Part shown: positions 1-6,863 of the stretch, piece after piece | Numbering within the stretch: position 1 is the first letter of the stretch | Layout: each line of letters starts with the position of its first letter | Origin: Firmicutes bacterium UBA1768 | GTDB taxonomy: Bacteria > Bacillota > Clostridia > Peptostreptococcales > Anaerovoracaceae | DNA: 7,417 nt | Assembly: GCA_002315335.1 (NCBI GenBank) | Contig: DCGW01000055.1 | Location: forward strand, 12,970 to 20,386 | Reading direction: 5' to 3' | Made by a program: the position numbers and the translations under genes | Notes under the pieces: generated by a model | Databases searched by the model: none | Seen by the model: the letters and a program-made list of their open reading frames with translations, nothing else | Told to the model about the DNA's origin: nothing

Positions 1-342
1 GGATATAGAATTCACCCGATTTCAGGCACAAGAAAGCTGCATACAGGAATAGACTTTGCTGCGCCAAAGGGCTCAAGATGTGTTGCGGCAGCAGCAGGAA
101 CGGTTATTTATTCCGGCTGGGTTAGCGGCTACGGCAACACAGTAATGATCAGCCACGGCAGCGGCATAGTAACCCTATACGGACACAATACATCAAACGC
201 GGTTTCAAAGGGTGCCTCGGTCAGCCAGGGTCAGACTATAGCCTATATTGGCTCGACCGGAAACTCAACAGGACCACACTGTCACTTTGAGGTAAGAGTA
301 AACGGCAAAGCGGTAAATCCAATGTCGTACCTTAAAGGGTAG
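1..342 (+). CDS. M23 (LytM-type) zinc metallopeptidase, C-terminal domain, 5'-partial
   Basis: The reading frame is open from the first base and gives 113 residues before a TAG stop, so the start lies outside the window. It is almost a complete peptidase M23 catalytic domain. The motif GYRIHPISG opens it. H14 and D18 of HTGID and the second His of the HCH triplet (H95) are the expected zinc ligands. H62 (in LYGH) and H93 are the expected catalytic histidines. All five key residues are present, so this end looks active. M23 enzymes of Gram-positives cut peptide bonds in peptidoglycan and act outside the membrane. Family members normally carry a signal peptide or membrane anchor and often coiled-coil or LysM regions upstream, none of which can be seen here. 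The protein ends right after the domain (MSYLKG). The next gene, recJ, starts 29 bases later, so the two may be cotranscribed. Family assignment is secure; exact substrate and paralog are unknown. Confidence 0.93.
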   Translation, partial: GYRIHPISGTRKLHTGIDFAAPKGSRCVAAAAGTVIYSGWVSGYGNTVMISHGSGIVTLYGHNTSNAVSKGASVSQGQTIAYIGSTGNSTGPHCHFEVRVNGKAVNPMSYLKG

Positions 343-358
343 CTAATCGTTATTGTTT

Positions 359-365
359 GGAGAAG
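359..365 (+). promoter_or_regulatory. Ribosome binding site deciding the recJ start
   Basis: GGAGAAG lies six bases before the ATG at 372. A TTG at 357 in the same frame could extend the protein by five residues, but it overlaps this Shine-Dalgarno sequence and has none of its own. The ATG at 372 is therefore preferred. Confidence 0.75.
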
Positions 366-371
366 CATTTT

Positions 372-2066
372 ATGAAAAAGTGGATAATAAGTGCGGATAA
401 GGAGTCCCCTCAAATTGAGGGGATTTCTCCGAGTATAGTCGGACTTCTTGAAAGCAGAGGCATATGCGGGGAGGCAGAAATAAAGGAGTTTCTGTCGGAC
501 AAACCTGTCAGAACCCACGACCCGTTTCTGCTGAAGGGAATGGACGCTGCAGTAGAAAAAATAAAAATGCACATAGAAAAGGGCAGCAAAATCTGCATTT
601 ACGGAGATTATGACGTGGATGGGGTTACCGCTTGTTGCCTGCTTTTTGAATTTTTGACAAATATTACCAAGAAGCTGGAGATTTATATTCCAGATCGCAG
701 AGAAGAAGGCTACGGTCTTAACAAAGCGGCAGTAAAAAAAATCAGAGACGGCGGCTGTGACCTTATTATTACGGTAGACTGCGGAATAACTTCTTATGAA
801 GAGGTTACTTATGCAAAGGAAACAGGACTGGAAATAATAGTGACAGACCATCACACTCCGCAGGATAAGCCGCTTGGCTGCATAACTATCAATCCAAAAC
901 AAAAGGATTGTCCATATCCGTTCAAAGAGCTCTGCGGCTGTGGACTTGCCTATAAGCTTGTTCAGGCGCTGCAGCGAAATATGAAGTTGGACAGAAAAAC
1001 CTTAGTTAGGGGACTCGACCTTGTTGCCATTGCAACGGTTGCTGACATAGTGCCGCTGCTTGACGAAAACAGAACTCTTGTAAAGTATGGCCTCAAAGAG
1101 CTAAATAAAAAGAAGAGGATAGGCCTTAATGCTCTTATCACTACTATCGGAGGAAGCTTTGGCTCTAAAGTTATTGGCTCTGGCGACATAGCTTTTAATA
1201 TCGGCCCGCACATCAATGCGGGAGGCAGGGTCGATTCGGCTGAGGTCGGGCTCAAGCTTTTGCTTGAACAGAACCCGGCAAAGGCGCTGCACCTTGCGGA
1301 AAGACTTGTTGAGAACAATAACCTCAGAAAGGAGCTTCAAAACAAAGGCTATGAAGAAGCTCTGCAGAATATCAGAACCGACGCGGACCGCTTCGTGCTG
1401 GTTTCGGGGGCAGATATTCATGAGGGCGTTGCGGGAATAGTTGCCGGCAAGCTCAAGGACGAGTTCAATAGACCTGCACTAATTGTAACCAAGAGCGAAA
1501 AGGAAGGCGTTCTCAAGGGAACGGGAAGGTGCATAGACTCAATAAATCTTTATGATTTTCTCAATACCCAGTCGCATCTGTTTCTCAACTTCGGCGGTCA
1601 CAGGGCGGCTTGCGGCTTTAGCCTCAGGGAAGAAGCTTTGGAAGAATTTGAAGCTGGTCTGGAAGAGACTTTTGATAATCTGAGAGCAGATAACCCTGGC
1701 ATTTTAGATGAAATAGTAAAAATAGACAGTAGGTTAAAACTATCAGAAGCAACTAATGCTTTTGGTTGGGAGATAGAAAAATTGGAACCCTTTGGTCAGC
1801 TTAACCAACGACCATTGTTTGCTGTTGAAAGAGTCTTTATTAAAAACTTCAAGCTTGTAGGAAAGGAAAGAGAGCACTGCAGGTTTGACTTATATGACCT
1901 TGACGGAAATTCTTTAGAATGTATAATGTTTGGTGCAGAGCCTCAGTTCAGAGGGCTGGTTTTTGATGGCAGACCAATGGATTTTGCGGGGAGAGTAAAC
2001 ATGAATTATAGGGGTGGAGCCTTCAATATTCAGTTTATTCCGATTGATTTCCGTTTTAGCAAATGA
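372..2066 (+). CDS. recJ: Single-stranded-DNA-specific exonuclease RecJ
   Basis: RecJ is a 5'-3' single-strand DNA exonuclease of the DHH phosphoesterase superfamily, acting in the cytoplasm in recombination and in base-excision and mismatch repair. The product is 564 residues, the usual length. Visible motifs in order: DYDVDG at about 79-84 (motif I, metal-binding Asp residues), VDCG at 135-138 (motif II), TDHH at 158-161 (the DHH motif), ADIVPL at about 224-229 (motif IV), GPHINAGGR at about 279-287, and a DHHA1 region with HEGVAGIVAGKL near 350-361, GTGR near 383-386 and FGGH at 407-410. The last part, from about 445, fits the C-terminal OB-fold DNA-binding domain. All catalytic motifs are intact. 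The start is the ATG six bases after GGAGAAG; an in-frame TTG at 357 is less likely. ylmH begins 19 bases after the stop, so the two are probably cotranscribed. Confidence 0.96.
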   Translation: MKKWIISADKESPQIEGISPSIVGLLESRGICGEAEIKEFLSDKPVRTHDPFLLKGMDAAVEKIKMHIEKGSKICIYGDYDVDGVTACCLLFEFLTNITKKLEIYIPDRREEGYGLNKAAVKKIRDGGCDLIITVDCGITSYEEVTYAKETGLEIIVTDHHTPQDKPLGCITINPKQKDCPYPFKELCGCGLAYKLVQALQRNMKLDRKTLVRGLDLVAIATVADIVPLLDENRTLVKYGLKELNKKKRIGLNALITTIGGSFGSKVIGSGDIAFNIGPHINAGGRVDSAEVGLKLLLEQNPAKALHLAERLVENNNLRKELQNKGYEEALQNIRTDADRFVLVSGADIHEGVAGIVAGKLKDEFNRPALIVTKSEKEGVLKGTGRCIDSINLYDFLNTQSHLFLNFGGHRAACGFSLREEALEEFEAGLEETFDNLRADNPGILDEIVKIDSRLKLSEATNAFGWEIEKLEPFGQLNQRPLFAVERVFIKNFKLVGKEREHCRFDLYDLDGNSLECIMFGAEPQFRGLVFDGRPMDFAGRVNMNYRGGAFNIQFIPIDFRFSK

Positions 2067-2076
2067 GAGCTGGAGC

Positions 2077-2082
2077 AAGGAG
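2077..2082 (+). promoter_or_regulatory. Ribosome binding site for ylmH, short spacing
   Basis: AAGGAG ends three bases before the ATG at 2086, which is closer than usual. It still marks this ATG as the start. A longer in-frame ATG at 2014 lies inside recJ, and a later one at 2149 has no such site. Confidence 0.6.
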
Positions 2083-2085
2083 AAA

Positions 2086-2844
2086 ATGGACGATAAAATA
2101 CTTTTGTCTTCTATTGAGGATAAAATTCGCCAGAGTGAAAAGCGGTCTATGGTGACTAATACGGGGTTTCTGGACATGAGACAGCGAAGTCTGGCAGATA
2201 ATCTTATAAAAAACAGAGGCATCAGGCATACTTTTGATGGTGGATATGCCGAAGCTGAAAGAACAGTACTGGTATTTCTTCCCGAATATGTGTATAATTA
2301 TGTGGATATGTCAAATGACGAAAGACCTATTACAGTATTGCGTGCTGTTTTGGATAAAAAGGCCAAGCCTCTGACACACAGAGACTATTTGGGTTCACTT
2401 ATGGCTCTTGGCATAAAAAGGGAGTGCATAGGTGATATTATTGTGAGAAGCGATGGCGCCGATATTGTCGTCCTGAAGGAGATTTCCGACTTTCTGCTAA
2501 TGAATTATTATCAGGCGGGTCACACAAACCTCTCTGTTTCGGAGGTTGCTTTGTCGGAAATCAGGGAGCCGGAATATCAGACAAAGGAAAAGACAGATAC
2601 TGTTGCGTCCTTAAGGCTGGACAATATCGTTTCGACGGCCTTTGGCGGTTCAAGGACAGCTGCGGCAGGCGAAATAAAGATGGGTCTGGTTTATGTCAAC
2701 AATCTGTTAGTGGAGAAGACGGATTACAAGCTAAAGGAAGGCGACAAAATCGTTCTTCGAGGCAAAGGAAAGGCCCTGCTTAAAGAAGTGGGCGGCGAAA
2801 GTCGAAAGAACAGGATTTTTGTCAGAATAGAGAAATATATTTAA
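2086..2844 (+). CDS. ylmH: YlmH-family RNA-binding protein with C-terminal S4 domain
   Basis: The 252-residue product matches the YlmH family in length and layout. The N-terminal part has the pattern around FLDMRQRSLADNL (28-40), then GGYAEAERTVLVFLP (52-66). A middle segment LTHRDYLGSLMALGIKRE (97-113) corresponds to the conserved L-x-HRD-x-LG-x-LM-x-LGI-x-R stretch of the family. An S4 RNA-binding domain follows (about 173-232), with RLDNIVSTAFGGSR and a KEGDKIVLRGKG end. In other Firmicutes YlmH is linked to the cell-division (dcw/ylm) cluster and has been tied to ribosome rescue and quality control. Here it sits directly after recJ instead, with 19 bases between. The family's first residues and the AAGGAG site support the ATG at 2086; a longer start at 2014 would overlap recJ by 53 bases. 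Role beyond RNA binding is inferred from the family. Confidence 0.92.
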   Translation: MDDKILLSSIEDKIRQSEKRSMVTNTGFLDMRQRSLADNLIKNRGIRHTFDGGYAEAERTVLVFLPEYVYNYVDMSNDERPITVLRAVLDKKAKPLTHRDYLGSLMALGIKRECIGDIIVRSDGADIVVLKEISDFLLMNYYQAGHTNLSVSEVALSEIREPEYQTKEKTDTVASLRLDNIVSTAFGGSRTAAAGEIKMGLVYVNNLLVEKTDYKLKEGDKIVLRGKGKALLKEVGGESRKNRIFVRIEKYI

Positions 2845-2848
2845 TTAA

Positions 2849-2903
2849 GCCTGCCTGTTCATACGAAGGGTAAGGGGTAAAAAAGAAAACCCGCAGGCGT
2901 TTT
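2849..2903 (+). terminator. Possible long-loop hairpin after ylmH
   Basis: GCCTGC (2849-2854) can pair with GCAGGC (2893-2898), and GTTTTC follows. The loop is 38 bases and contains a smaller GGGT/ACCC pairing, so this is a poor intrinsic terminator. It may instead be a leader structure of the protease mRNA. The downstream T tract is only four bases. Confidence 0.25.
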
Positions 2904-2945
2904 CGACTTGCATTGGTGAGTCGGTCGCGGAAAAGAGTGAGTCAG

Positions 2946-4712
2946 ATGAAGAAGGTTTTAGCGGTCAGCTTAATATTTATTGCAGTTTTTCTCTGTGCGG
3001 CTGCTCCTATGGCAGCGACGGAGACCGAAAACAATGCAACTGCTTCCAAAGAAGTACAAAATAAAGCTGTGATTTCCGATTTAACTGAATACAATAATAC
3101 AGATATGCTTGTTCTTCACAAGAATGGTGATATCGAAGTAAAGCCTTACAATAATAACCTTGAGCTGGCAGCAAATATTGCGAAGGCAGGGGTTGATGAG
3201 GATGTTGAAATAGTTCAGCCGGACTATGATTATAAGTCTTCCTCTATCACAAACGACCCAAACAGCAAATATCAGTGGGGTCTTTACAATGACGGCTCGG
3301 CAGCTCTTTCCTCGTACCTCGGAAAATACGATGGGGGAAAGCCTGTAGAAGTATGTGAGGGACTCGATATAAATATAATTCCGGCGTGGAAAATCAGCCA
3401 ATGGGGTCAGAATGCACAGACCATCGTAGCGATAATTGACACAGGCGTTGATATTTCTCATACCGATTTTAACCCTGATAGCTTCTGGGTGAATAGTGAG
3501 GAAATACCACAGAATGGAATTGATGACGATAATAATGGATATATCGACGATATAAATGGTTGGAATTTCTATGATGACAGGGCAAATATTGCATATGGGA
3601 CAGATAATCCTCATGGAACTCATGTGGCGGGCACAATCGTTGCGAAGAGCAATAACGGCGAGGGCGTAGCGGGTGTTGCAAGCGTGACCGATGTTAAGCT
3701 GATGGTATTAAAGACCTTAGGCGGCAATAACCAGACAGGAAAGACAAGCAATATAGTAAGAGCCATCAGATATGCAAAAAACAAGGGCGCTGTTATCTGC
3801 AATCTCAGCATGGGAACAGAGGTTTACGATGAATTGCTTTATAAAGAAATTAAGGAGTCAGGAATGCTCTTTGTTATTTCTGCGGGCAATGGAGGAGCAA
3901 ACTGCGATGAGGTTCCTGCATATCCGGGATGCTTCGACCTTGAAAACATTATTTCCGTAGCAAATCTCAAACCGGACGGAACCCTTAACGACCAGTCAAA
4001 CTATGGGGCTTCTTCGATTGAAATTGCTGCGCCGGGTACTTTCATACTCAGCACAGGTGAAAAAGGCAAATATATAATGATGTCAGGTACTTCTATGGCA
4101 GCACCTTTTGTTACAGCTGTGGCCGCTTTGATACATTCATATAATCCGGAGCTTAGTGCAACAGAAATACGTTCTATCATTTTGGAAACTGCCAGACCTC
4201 TGCCCGGTTTGGAAGGCAAGGTTATGACCGGAATGGTTGATGCCGGTGCGGCGATGGACAGAGCGTCGATGCCATTTGTAGATATTACTGCGGGAGAGAC
4301 TTATTATCCGGCGGTCAGCTACCTGTTTAAGCACCGATACATGATAGGAACCTCGGCTACAGAGTTTTCTCCGAACCAGACGCTGACGAGAGCGACGGTA
4401 ATAACTATATTAGGGAGAATTGCCGGAGCGGAGGAGCAGGACACCGACACCTATAAAGATGTGGAAAACGGCTCGTGGTACAGCGGATATGTCGGTTGGG
4501 CAAACAACAACGGCATAGTTTTAGGCTACGGAGATGGAAACTTCGGTCCGTATGATAAGGTTAAGGCTTACCAGCTCAACTTAATTATTTCAAGATATGC
4601 TGCAACCTTAGGCAAGGAATACTCAACAGGCCTCGAGGGAGAAGGTTTTCTGACAAGAGGCGAAACAGCAAAGGCAATTTATGATTTTCTGATGACTTTG
4701 GAAATGGACTGA
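2946..4712 (+). CDS. Secreted subtilisin-like serine protease (S8) with C-terminal SLH repeats
   Basis: The 588-residue product is an exported subtilase. Residues 1-24 form a signal peptide: MKK, a hydrophobic core, then an Ala-rich end, with signal peptidase I cleavage likely near 20-24. About 50-97 resembles an inhibitor-type propeptide ending in VEIVQPDY. The catalytic domain spans about 105-435. The expected triad is D165 (IIDTGVD), H223 (HGTHVAGT) and S383 (GTSMAAP), with oxyanion Asn N315 (SAGNGG); all are intact. Between D165 and H223 lies an acidic loop, NGIDDDNNGYIDD (190-202), of the kind that binds calcium in fervidolysin-like subtilases. The C-terminus holds two SLH-like modules (about 444-495 and 503-556) and only the last part of a third (FLTRGETAKAIYDFL). 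SLH modules usually bind pyruvylated secondary wall polymers, so the enzyme is probably held at the cell surface. The ATG at 2946 is chosen because it starts the signal peptide; in-frame TTG (2913) and GTG (2916) would add 11 or 10 charged residues. No strong Shine-Dalgarno sequence precedes it. Confidence 0.93.
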   Translation: MKKVLAVSLIFIAVFLCAAAPMAATETENNATASKEVQNKAVISDLTEYNNTDMLVLHKNGDIEVKPYNNNLELAANIAKAGVDEDVEIVQPDYDYKSSSITNDPNSKYQWGLYNDGSAALSSYLGKYDGGKPVEVCEGLDINIIPAWKISQWGQNAQTIVAIIDTGVDISHTDFNPDSFWVNSEEIPQNGIDDDNNGYIDDINGWNFYDDRANIAYGTDNPHGTHVAGTIVAKSNNGEGVAGVASVTDVKLMVLKTLGGNNQTGKTSNIVRAIRYAKNKGAVICNLSMGTEVYDELLYKEIKESGMLFVISAGNGGANCDEVPAYPGCFDLENIISVANLKPDGTLNDQSNYGASSIEIAAPGTFILSTGEKGKYIMMSGTSMAAPFVTAVAALIHSYNPELSATEIRSIILETARPLPGLEGKVMTGMVDAGAAMDRASMPFVDITAGETYYPAVSYLFKHRYMIGTSATEFSPNQTLTRATVITILGRIAGAEEQDTDTYKDVENGSWYSGYVGWANNNGIVLGYGDGNFGPYDKVKAYQLNLIISRYAATLGKEYSTGLEGEGFLTRGETAKAIYDFLMTLEMD

Positions 4713-4782
4713 GCTATTAAGGCATAATCCGGTCGGATGATGGCAGAGTCCATGTCAAGGTCAGGTTATTTAGGAGAAGCTA

Positions 4783-5433
4783 ATGAAAATTTATGTTATG
4801 CGTCACGGCGAGACAGACTACAATAAAGAAGGCAGACTGCAGGGCTGGGTGGACAACCCGCTTAACGACTATGGGGTTTTGCTCGCTGAAGAGACCGGTA
4901 AGGGAATGAAGGAAGCGGGAATAAAGTTTGATGCGGCATTTTCATCTTCTCTGAAAAGAGCAAAAAAAACCGCGGAAATCGTGCTTGAGAAAACCGGCTG
5001 TGGCGATGTAGACGTGCAGATCGATGACAGAATAATAGAAATAAATATGGGCGACTGGGAAGGAAAAAAATTCAAACCCGGTGAGGCCGAAATAGATACA
5101 GTCGAAGTTCGCAAGTTTTTTGACAATCCGCTTAAAGGAGGCAGCTTCCCCGGTGGCGAAGGAGTCCGCGATGCGATGGTAAGAACACAGGAATTTCTCA
5201 GAGAGCTTGCGGAAAAGGACTATAAGTCGGTTCTGGTTTCTTCTCACGGCTGTGCGGTCAGGGCAATGCTCAACTTCATGTATGAGGAACCAAACAGGTT
5301 TTGGCAGGGAAGAGTTCCGTTAAACTGTGCGGTTAATATTATTGAGGTTAATGATGGGAAATTCGAGTTTGTAGAAAAAGATGCGATTTTCTATCCAAAA
5401 GACCTGATAATTGACAGGTATGTAAGGTTTTAA
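4783..5433 (+). CDS. Histidine phosphatase (phosphoglycerate-mutase-like) family protein
   Basis: The 216-residue cytoplasmic protein belongs to branch 1 of the histidine phosphatase superfamily. RHGET at 7-11 carries the nucleophile H8, which is phosphorylated during catalysis. R59 (SSSLKRAKKTAE) and E86 (IIEINMGDWEG) match the phosphate-binding Arg and the proton donor. H155 in SSHG is the second catalytic His. All are present, so it should be active. The sequence has the broad phosphatase pattern with the GDWEG segment and lacks the long insert regions of glycolytic 2,3-bisphosphoglycerate-dependent mutases. Relatives include CobC/alpha-ribazole phosphatases and general sugar-phosphate phosphatases; no cobalamin gene is nearby, so the substrate cannot be assigned. 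AGGAG six bases before the ATG fixes the start. It lies 70 bases after the protease and 128 before crcB, without an obvious link to either. Confidence 0.9.
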   Translation: MKIYVMRHGETDYNKEGRLQGWVDNPLNDYGVLLAEETGKGMKEAGIKFDAAFSSSLKRAKKTAEIVLEKTGCGDVDVQIDDRIIEINMGDWEGKKFKPGEAEIDTVEVRKFFDNPLKGGSFPGGEGVRDAMVRTQEFLRELAEKDYKSVLVSSHGCAVRAMLNFMYEEPNRFWQGRVPLNCAVNIIEVNDGKFEFVEKDAIFYPKDLIIDRYVRF

Positions 5434-5454
5434 GGGTGGTGCTGTCAGATTGGC

Positions 5455-5483
5455 TTGTCTCGGATAAGACGGGACGATACAAT
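5455..5483 (+). promoter_or_regulatory. Candidate sigma-A promoter for crcB-ttcA
   Basis: TTGTCT (5455-5460) and TACAAT (5478-5483) are separated by 17 bases and match TTGACA and TATAAT at four and five of six positions. Transcription would begin near 5490 and give a leader of about 70 bases before crcB. It lies in the longest gap between genes on the left side, where a new transcription unit is plausible. Confidence 0.5.
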
Positions 5484-5544
5484 AACGTGTAGTAACAAAC
5501 GGGACTTTAAAAACCAAAGTGAGTATTGTTAATTCGGAGGCTGA

Positions 5545-5555
5545 GGAAGGAAGGA
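5545..5555 (+). promoter_or_regulatory. Ribosome binding site deciding the crcB start
   Basis: The purine run GGAAGGAAGGA ends six bases before the ATG at 5562. A TTG at 5526 would add 12 residues with several Arg and Lys before the first membrane segment and has no such site. Confidence 0.75.
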
Positions 5556-5561
5556 TTTTTT

Positions 5562-5930
5562 ATGCTTAATTGTCTGGTAGTGGGAATAGGCGGCTTTGTG
5601 GGTTCTGTTTTGCGTTACCTTGTAGGGCGTATTCCTATTGATGAAGCTTATGTTTTTCCTATAAAAACCTTGGCCGTAAACATTATTGCGGCATTGATAA
5701 TAGGAGTGGTTGCCGCTCATGTGGCACGCAATCCGGCACTTAGCTCTCGATTTGACCTTCTTTTCAGAGCAGGCTTTTGCGGTGGATTTTCAACCTTTTC
5801 GGCCTTCTCTCTGGAAACGGTAAGGCTTTTTACCGGAGGTCATTGGATGATGGCGGTGTGCTATATTGTGATAAGCGTTGCGGCCTGTGCAGGCGCTGTT
5901 GTTTTAGGCTCCTGGTTGATTAACGCATAG
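5562..5930 (+). CDS. crcB: CrcB/Fluc fluoride channel
   Basis: Fluc proteins are small membrane channels that let fluoride leave the cell and protect enzymes such as enolase and pyrophosphatase. The product has 122 residues and about four hydrophobic segments (roughly 2-20, 34-54, 66-90, 96-119), the usual size and layout. Family motifs are present: GGFVGSVLRY (10-19), the conserved Asn in TLAVN (N40), and GFCGGFSTFSAFSLE (71-85). The last includes the pore Phe residues (F79 and F82, equivalent to the 'Phe box') and the Gly-Thr region of the central sodium site. The channel works as an antiparallel dimer; only one crcB copy is seen here, so a homodimer is expected unless a second gene lies elsewhere. 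The ATG at 5562 follows a strong Shine-Dalgarno sequence. ttcA starts 33 bases after the stop and probably shares the transcript. No fluoride riboswitch was recognised upstream. Confidence 0.95.
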   Translation: MLNCLVVGIGGFVGSVLRYLVGRIPIDEAYVFPIKTLAVNIIAALIIGVVAAHVARNPALSSRFDLLFRAGFCGGFSTFSAFSLETVRLFTGGHWMMAVCYIVISVAACAGAVVLGSWLINA

Positions 5931-5963
5931 TAGAGCTTTTTGAGCTAACCGAGGAGAGGTTTT

Positions 5964-6659
5964 ATGAGAAAGGTGTTGGGCTGCGTTAAGCGTGCGCAAA
6001 ACGAGTTTAATATGATTGAAGAGGGCGACGTGGTCGGAGTAGGTCTTTCCGGTGGGAAGGACAGCATGCTTCTGCTTCGTGCCCTTTGTCTTTTCAGGGC
6101 CTTTGCTCCGGTTTCCTATGAGGTAAAGGCAATAACCGTAGATATGGGCTTTGAAGGCTTTGACTTGGAAAAAATCGCTGGCTTTTGCGAAGCCAATGGG
6201 GTTGAACATATTGTAGTGCCCACAGAATTGGGGAAACTGATTTTCGAGGAAAGAAAGGAAACCAACCCTTGTTCTCTGTGCTCCAAAATGAGGAGGGGTA
6301 TTTTAAACAGAGTATGTGCAGAAAGGGGAATAAGCAAGCTGGCGCTCGGCCATCATGGGGACGACCTGATTGAAACCTTCCTGATGAGCATGCTCTATGA
6401 ATCGAGGGTTTCGGCTTTTAAACCTGTCACGGGCTTTGAAAGGACAGAGGTTGTGCAGATAAGACCGTTGATTTACGCTCTTGAAAAAGACCTTGAGGAA
6501 GCCGTCGAAAGAGAGGGTATAGAGGCAGTGGTCAATCCGTGTCCCGCTTCAGGCTATACCGAAAGAGAGAAGATGAAACCCATAATTGATGAGATGGAGA
6601 GGGTTTCAGGAGCGCCGAGAACACATATCATAAGTGCGATAATAAAAAACTACCACTAA
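5964..6659 (+). CDS. ttcA: TtcA-family PP-loop tRNA thiolation enzyme
   Basis: The 231-residue cytoplasmic protein is an N-type ATP pyrophosphatase of the TtcA/TtuA family, which adds sulfur to tRNA bases (2-thiocytidine 32 in the TtcA case). The PP-loop is SGGKDS at 29-34, which activates the target base by adenylation. CSLC at 103-106 supplies C103 and C106, and C193 in NPCP is the likely third ligand of the [4Fe-4S] cluster used by TtcA. KMRRGILNR (108-116) and GHHGDD (129-134) are further family signatures. It lacks the N-terminal and C-terminal extensions of E. coli TtcA (about 310 residues) and resembles the shorter proteins found in Clostridia, so the exact tRNA position modified is not certain. 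GAGGAGAGG starting 13 bases upstream supports the ATG at 5964. It follows crcB by 33 bases. The stop codon lies inside a small hairpin. Confidence 0.85.
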   Translation: MRKVLGCVKRAQNEFNMIEEGDVVGVGLSGGKDSMLLLRALCLFRAFAPVSYEVKAITVDMGFEGFDLEKIAGFCEANGVEHIVVPTELGKLIFEERKETNPCSLCSKMRRGILNRVCAERGISKLALGHHGDDLIETFLMSMLYESRVSAFKPVTGFERTEVVQIRPLIYALEKDLEEAVEREGIEAVVNPCPASGYTEREKMKPIIDEMERVSGAPRTHIISAIIKNYH

Positions 6660-6670
6660 AATAGTAGTGG
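6653..6670 (-). terminator. Hairpin over the ttcA stop, better oriented for the - strand
   Basis: CCACTA (6653-6658) and TAGTGG (6665-6670) form a six-base stem with a six-base loop. On the + strand the tail is CAAAAATATTT, a poor terminator tail. On the - strand the stem is followed by TAG and then TTTTTT (complement of 6644-6649), a fair intrinsic terminator that would stop leftward transcription before it enters ttcA. It may give weak termination in both directions. Confidence 0.4.
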
Positions 6671-6777
6671 CAAAAATATTTATGTAAACTCGCCCTTGGC
6701 CGATGGGGAGAGGGGTGTTCGGAGCGGAAACTGTGGAATTTACCCATTTCTGAAAGCATCCAATTGTCAACAAAATG

Positions 6778-6786
6778 TTGTCCACA
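6778..6786 (+). promoter_or_regulatory. DnaA-box-like nonamer TTGTCCACA
   Basis: It differs from the consensus TTATCCACA only at the third base and points the same way as the three-box array 78 bases to the right. Confidence 0.5.
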
Positions 6787-6799
6787 ACTCTACAAAAAA

Positions 6800-6820
6800 G
6801 CTGTGGAAAAAACCCACAGC
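6800..6820 (-). terminator. Perfect 7-bp hairpin with a - strand T tract; contains a DnaA box
   Basis: GCTGTGG (6800-6806) pairs with CCACAGC (6814-6820) around a seven-base A-rich loop. Read on the - strand the stem is followed directly by TTTTTT (complement of 6794-6799), an intrinsic terminator layout for leftward transcription. On the + strand no T tract follows. The left arm and loop also contain the nonamer TTTTCCACA on the - strand (6802-6810), so the sequence can be read as a terminator, as DnaA binding sites, or both. Confidence 0.45.
6802..6810 (-). promoter_or_regulatory. DnaA-box-like nonamer TTTTCCACA
   Basis: On the - strand this fits the relaxed consensus TTWTNCACA fully and differs from TTATCCACA at one base. 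It points against the other boxes and lies within a hairpin. Confidence 0.5.
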
Positions 6821-6828
6821 TCAAATCA

Positions 6829-6840
6829 TTGGAATTCCAA
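6829..6840. repeat. Perfect 12-base palindrome TTGGAATTCCAA
   Basis: The sequence is its own reverse complement over 12 bases and lies 23 bases before the DnaA-box array. It could be an operator for a dimeric regulator; no protein is suggested by the sequence. Confidence 0.35.
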
Positions 6841-6863
6841 CATTCTTAAAAAGGCGCATTTAT

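Noticed and set aside
2958..2996. Lipoprotein signal in the protease
   Set aside because: The Cys at residue 17 is preceded by VFL, which does not fit the lipobox, and the Ala-rich end after it suits signal peptidase I.
4698..4728. Promoter TTGGAA/CATAAT before the phosphatase gene
   Set aside because: The spacer is 19 bases and the -35 match is weak, so it is too poor to list as a feature.
5434..5500. Fluoride riboswitch upstream of crcB
   Set aside because: Expected by analogy, but the conserved GATG and CTGATG...CCTAC-type segments with their pairing partners could not be found.
5504..5520. ACTTT/AAAGT hairpin before crcB as a terminator or attenuator
   Set aside because: The stem has only five A/T-rich pairs and no T tract, so it would be unstable.
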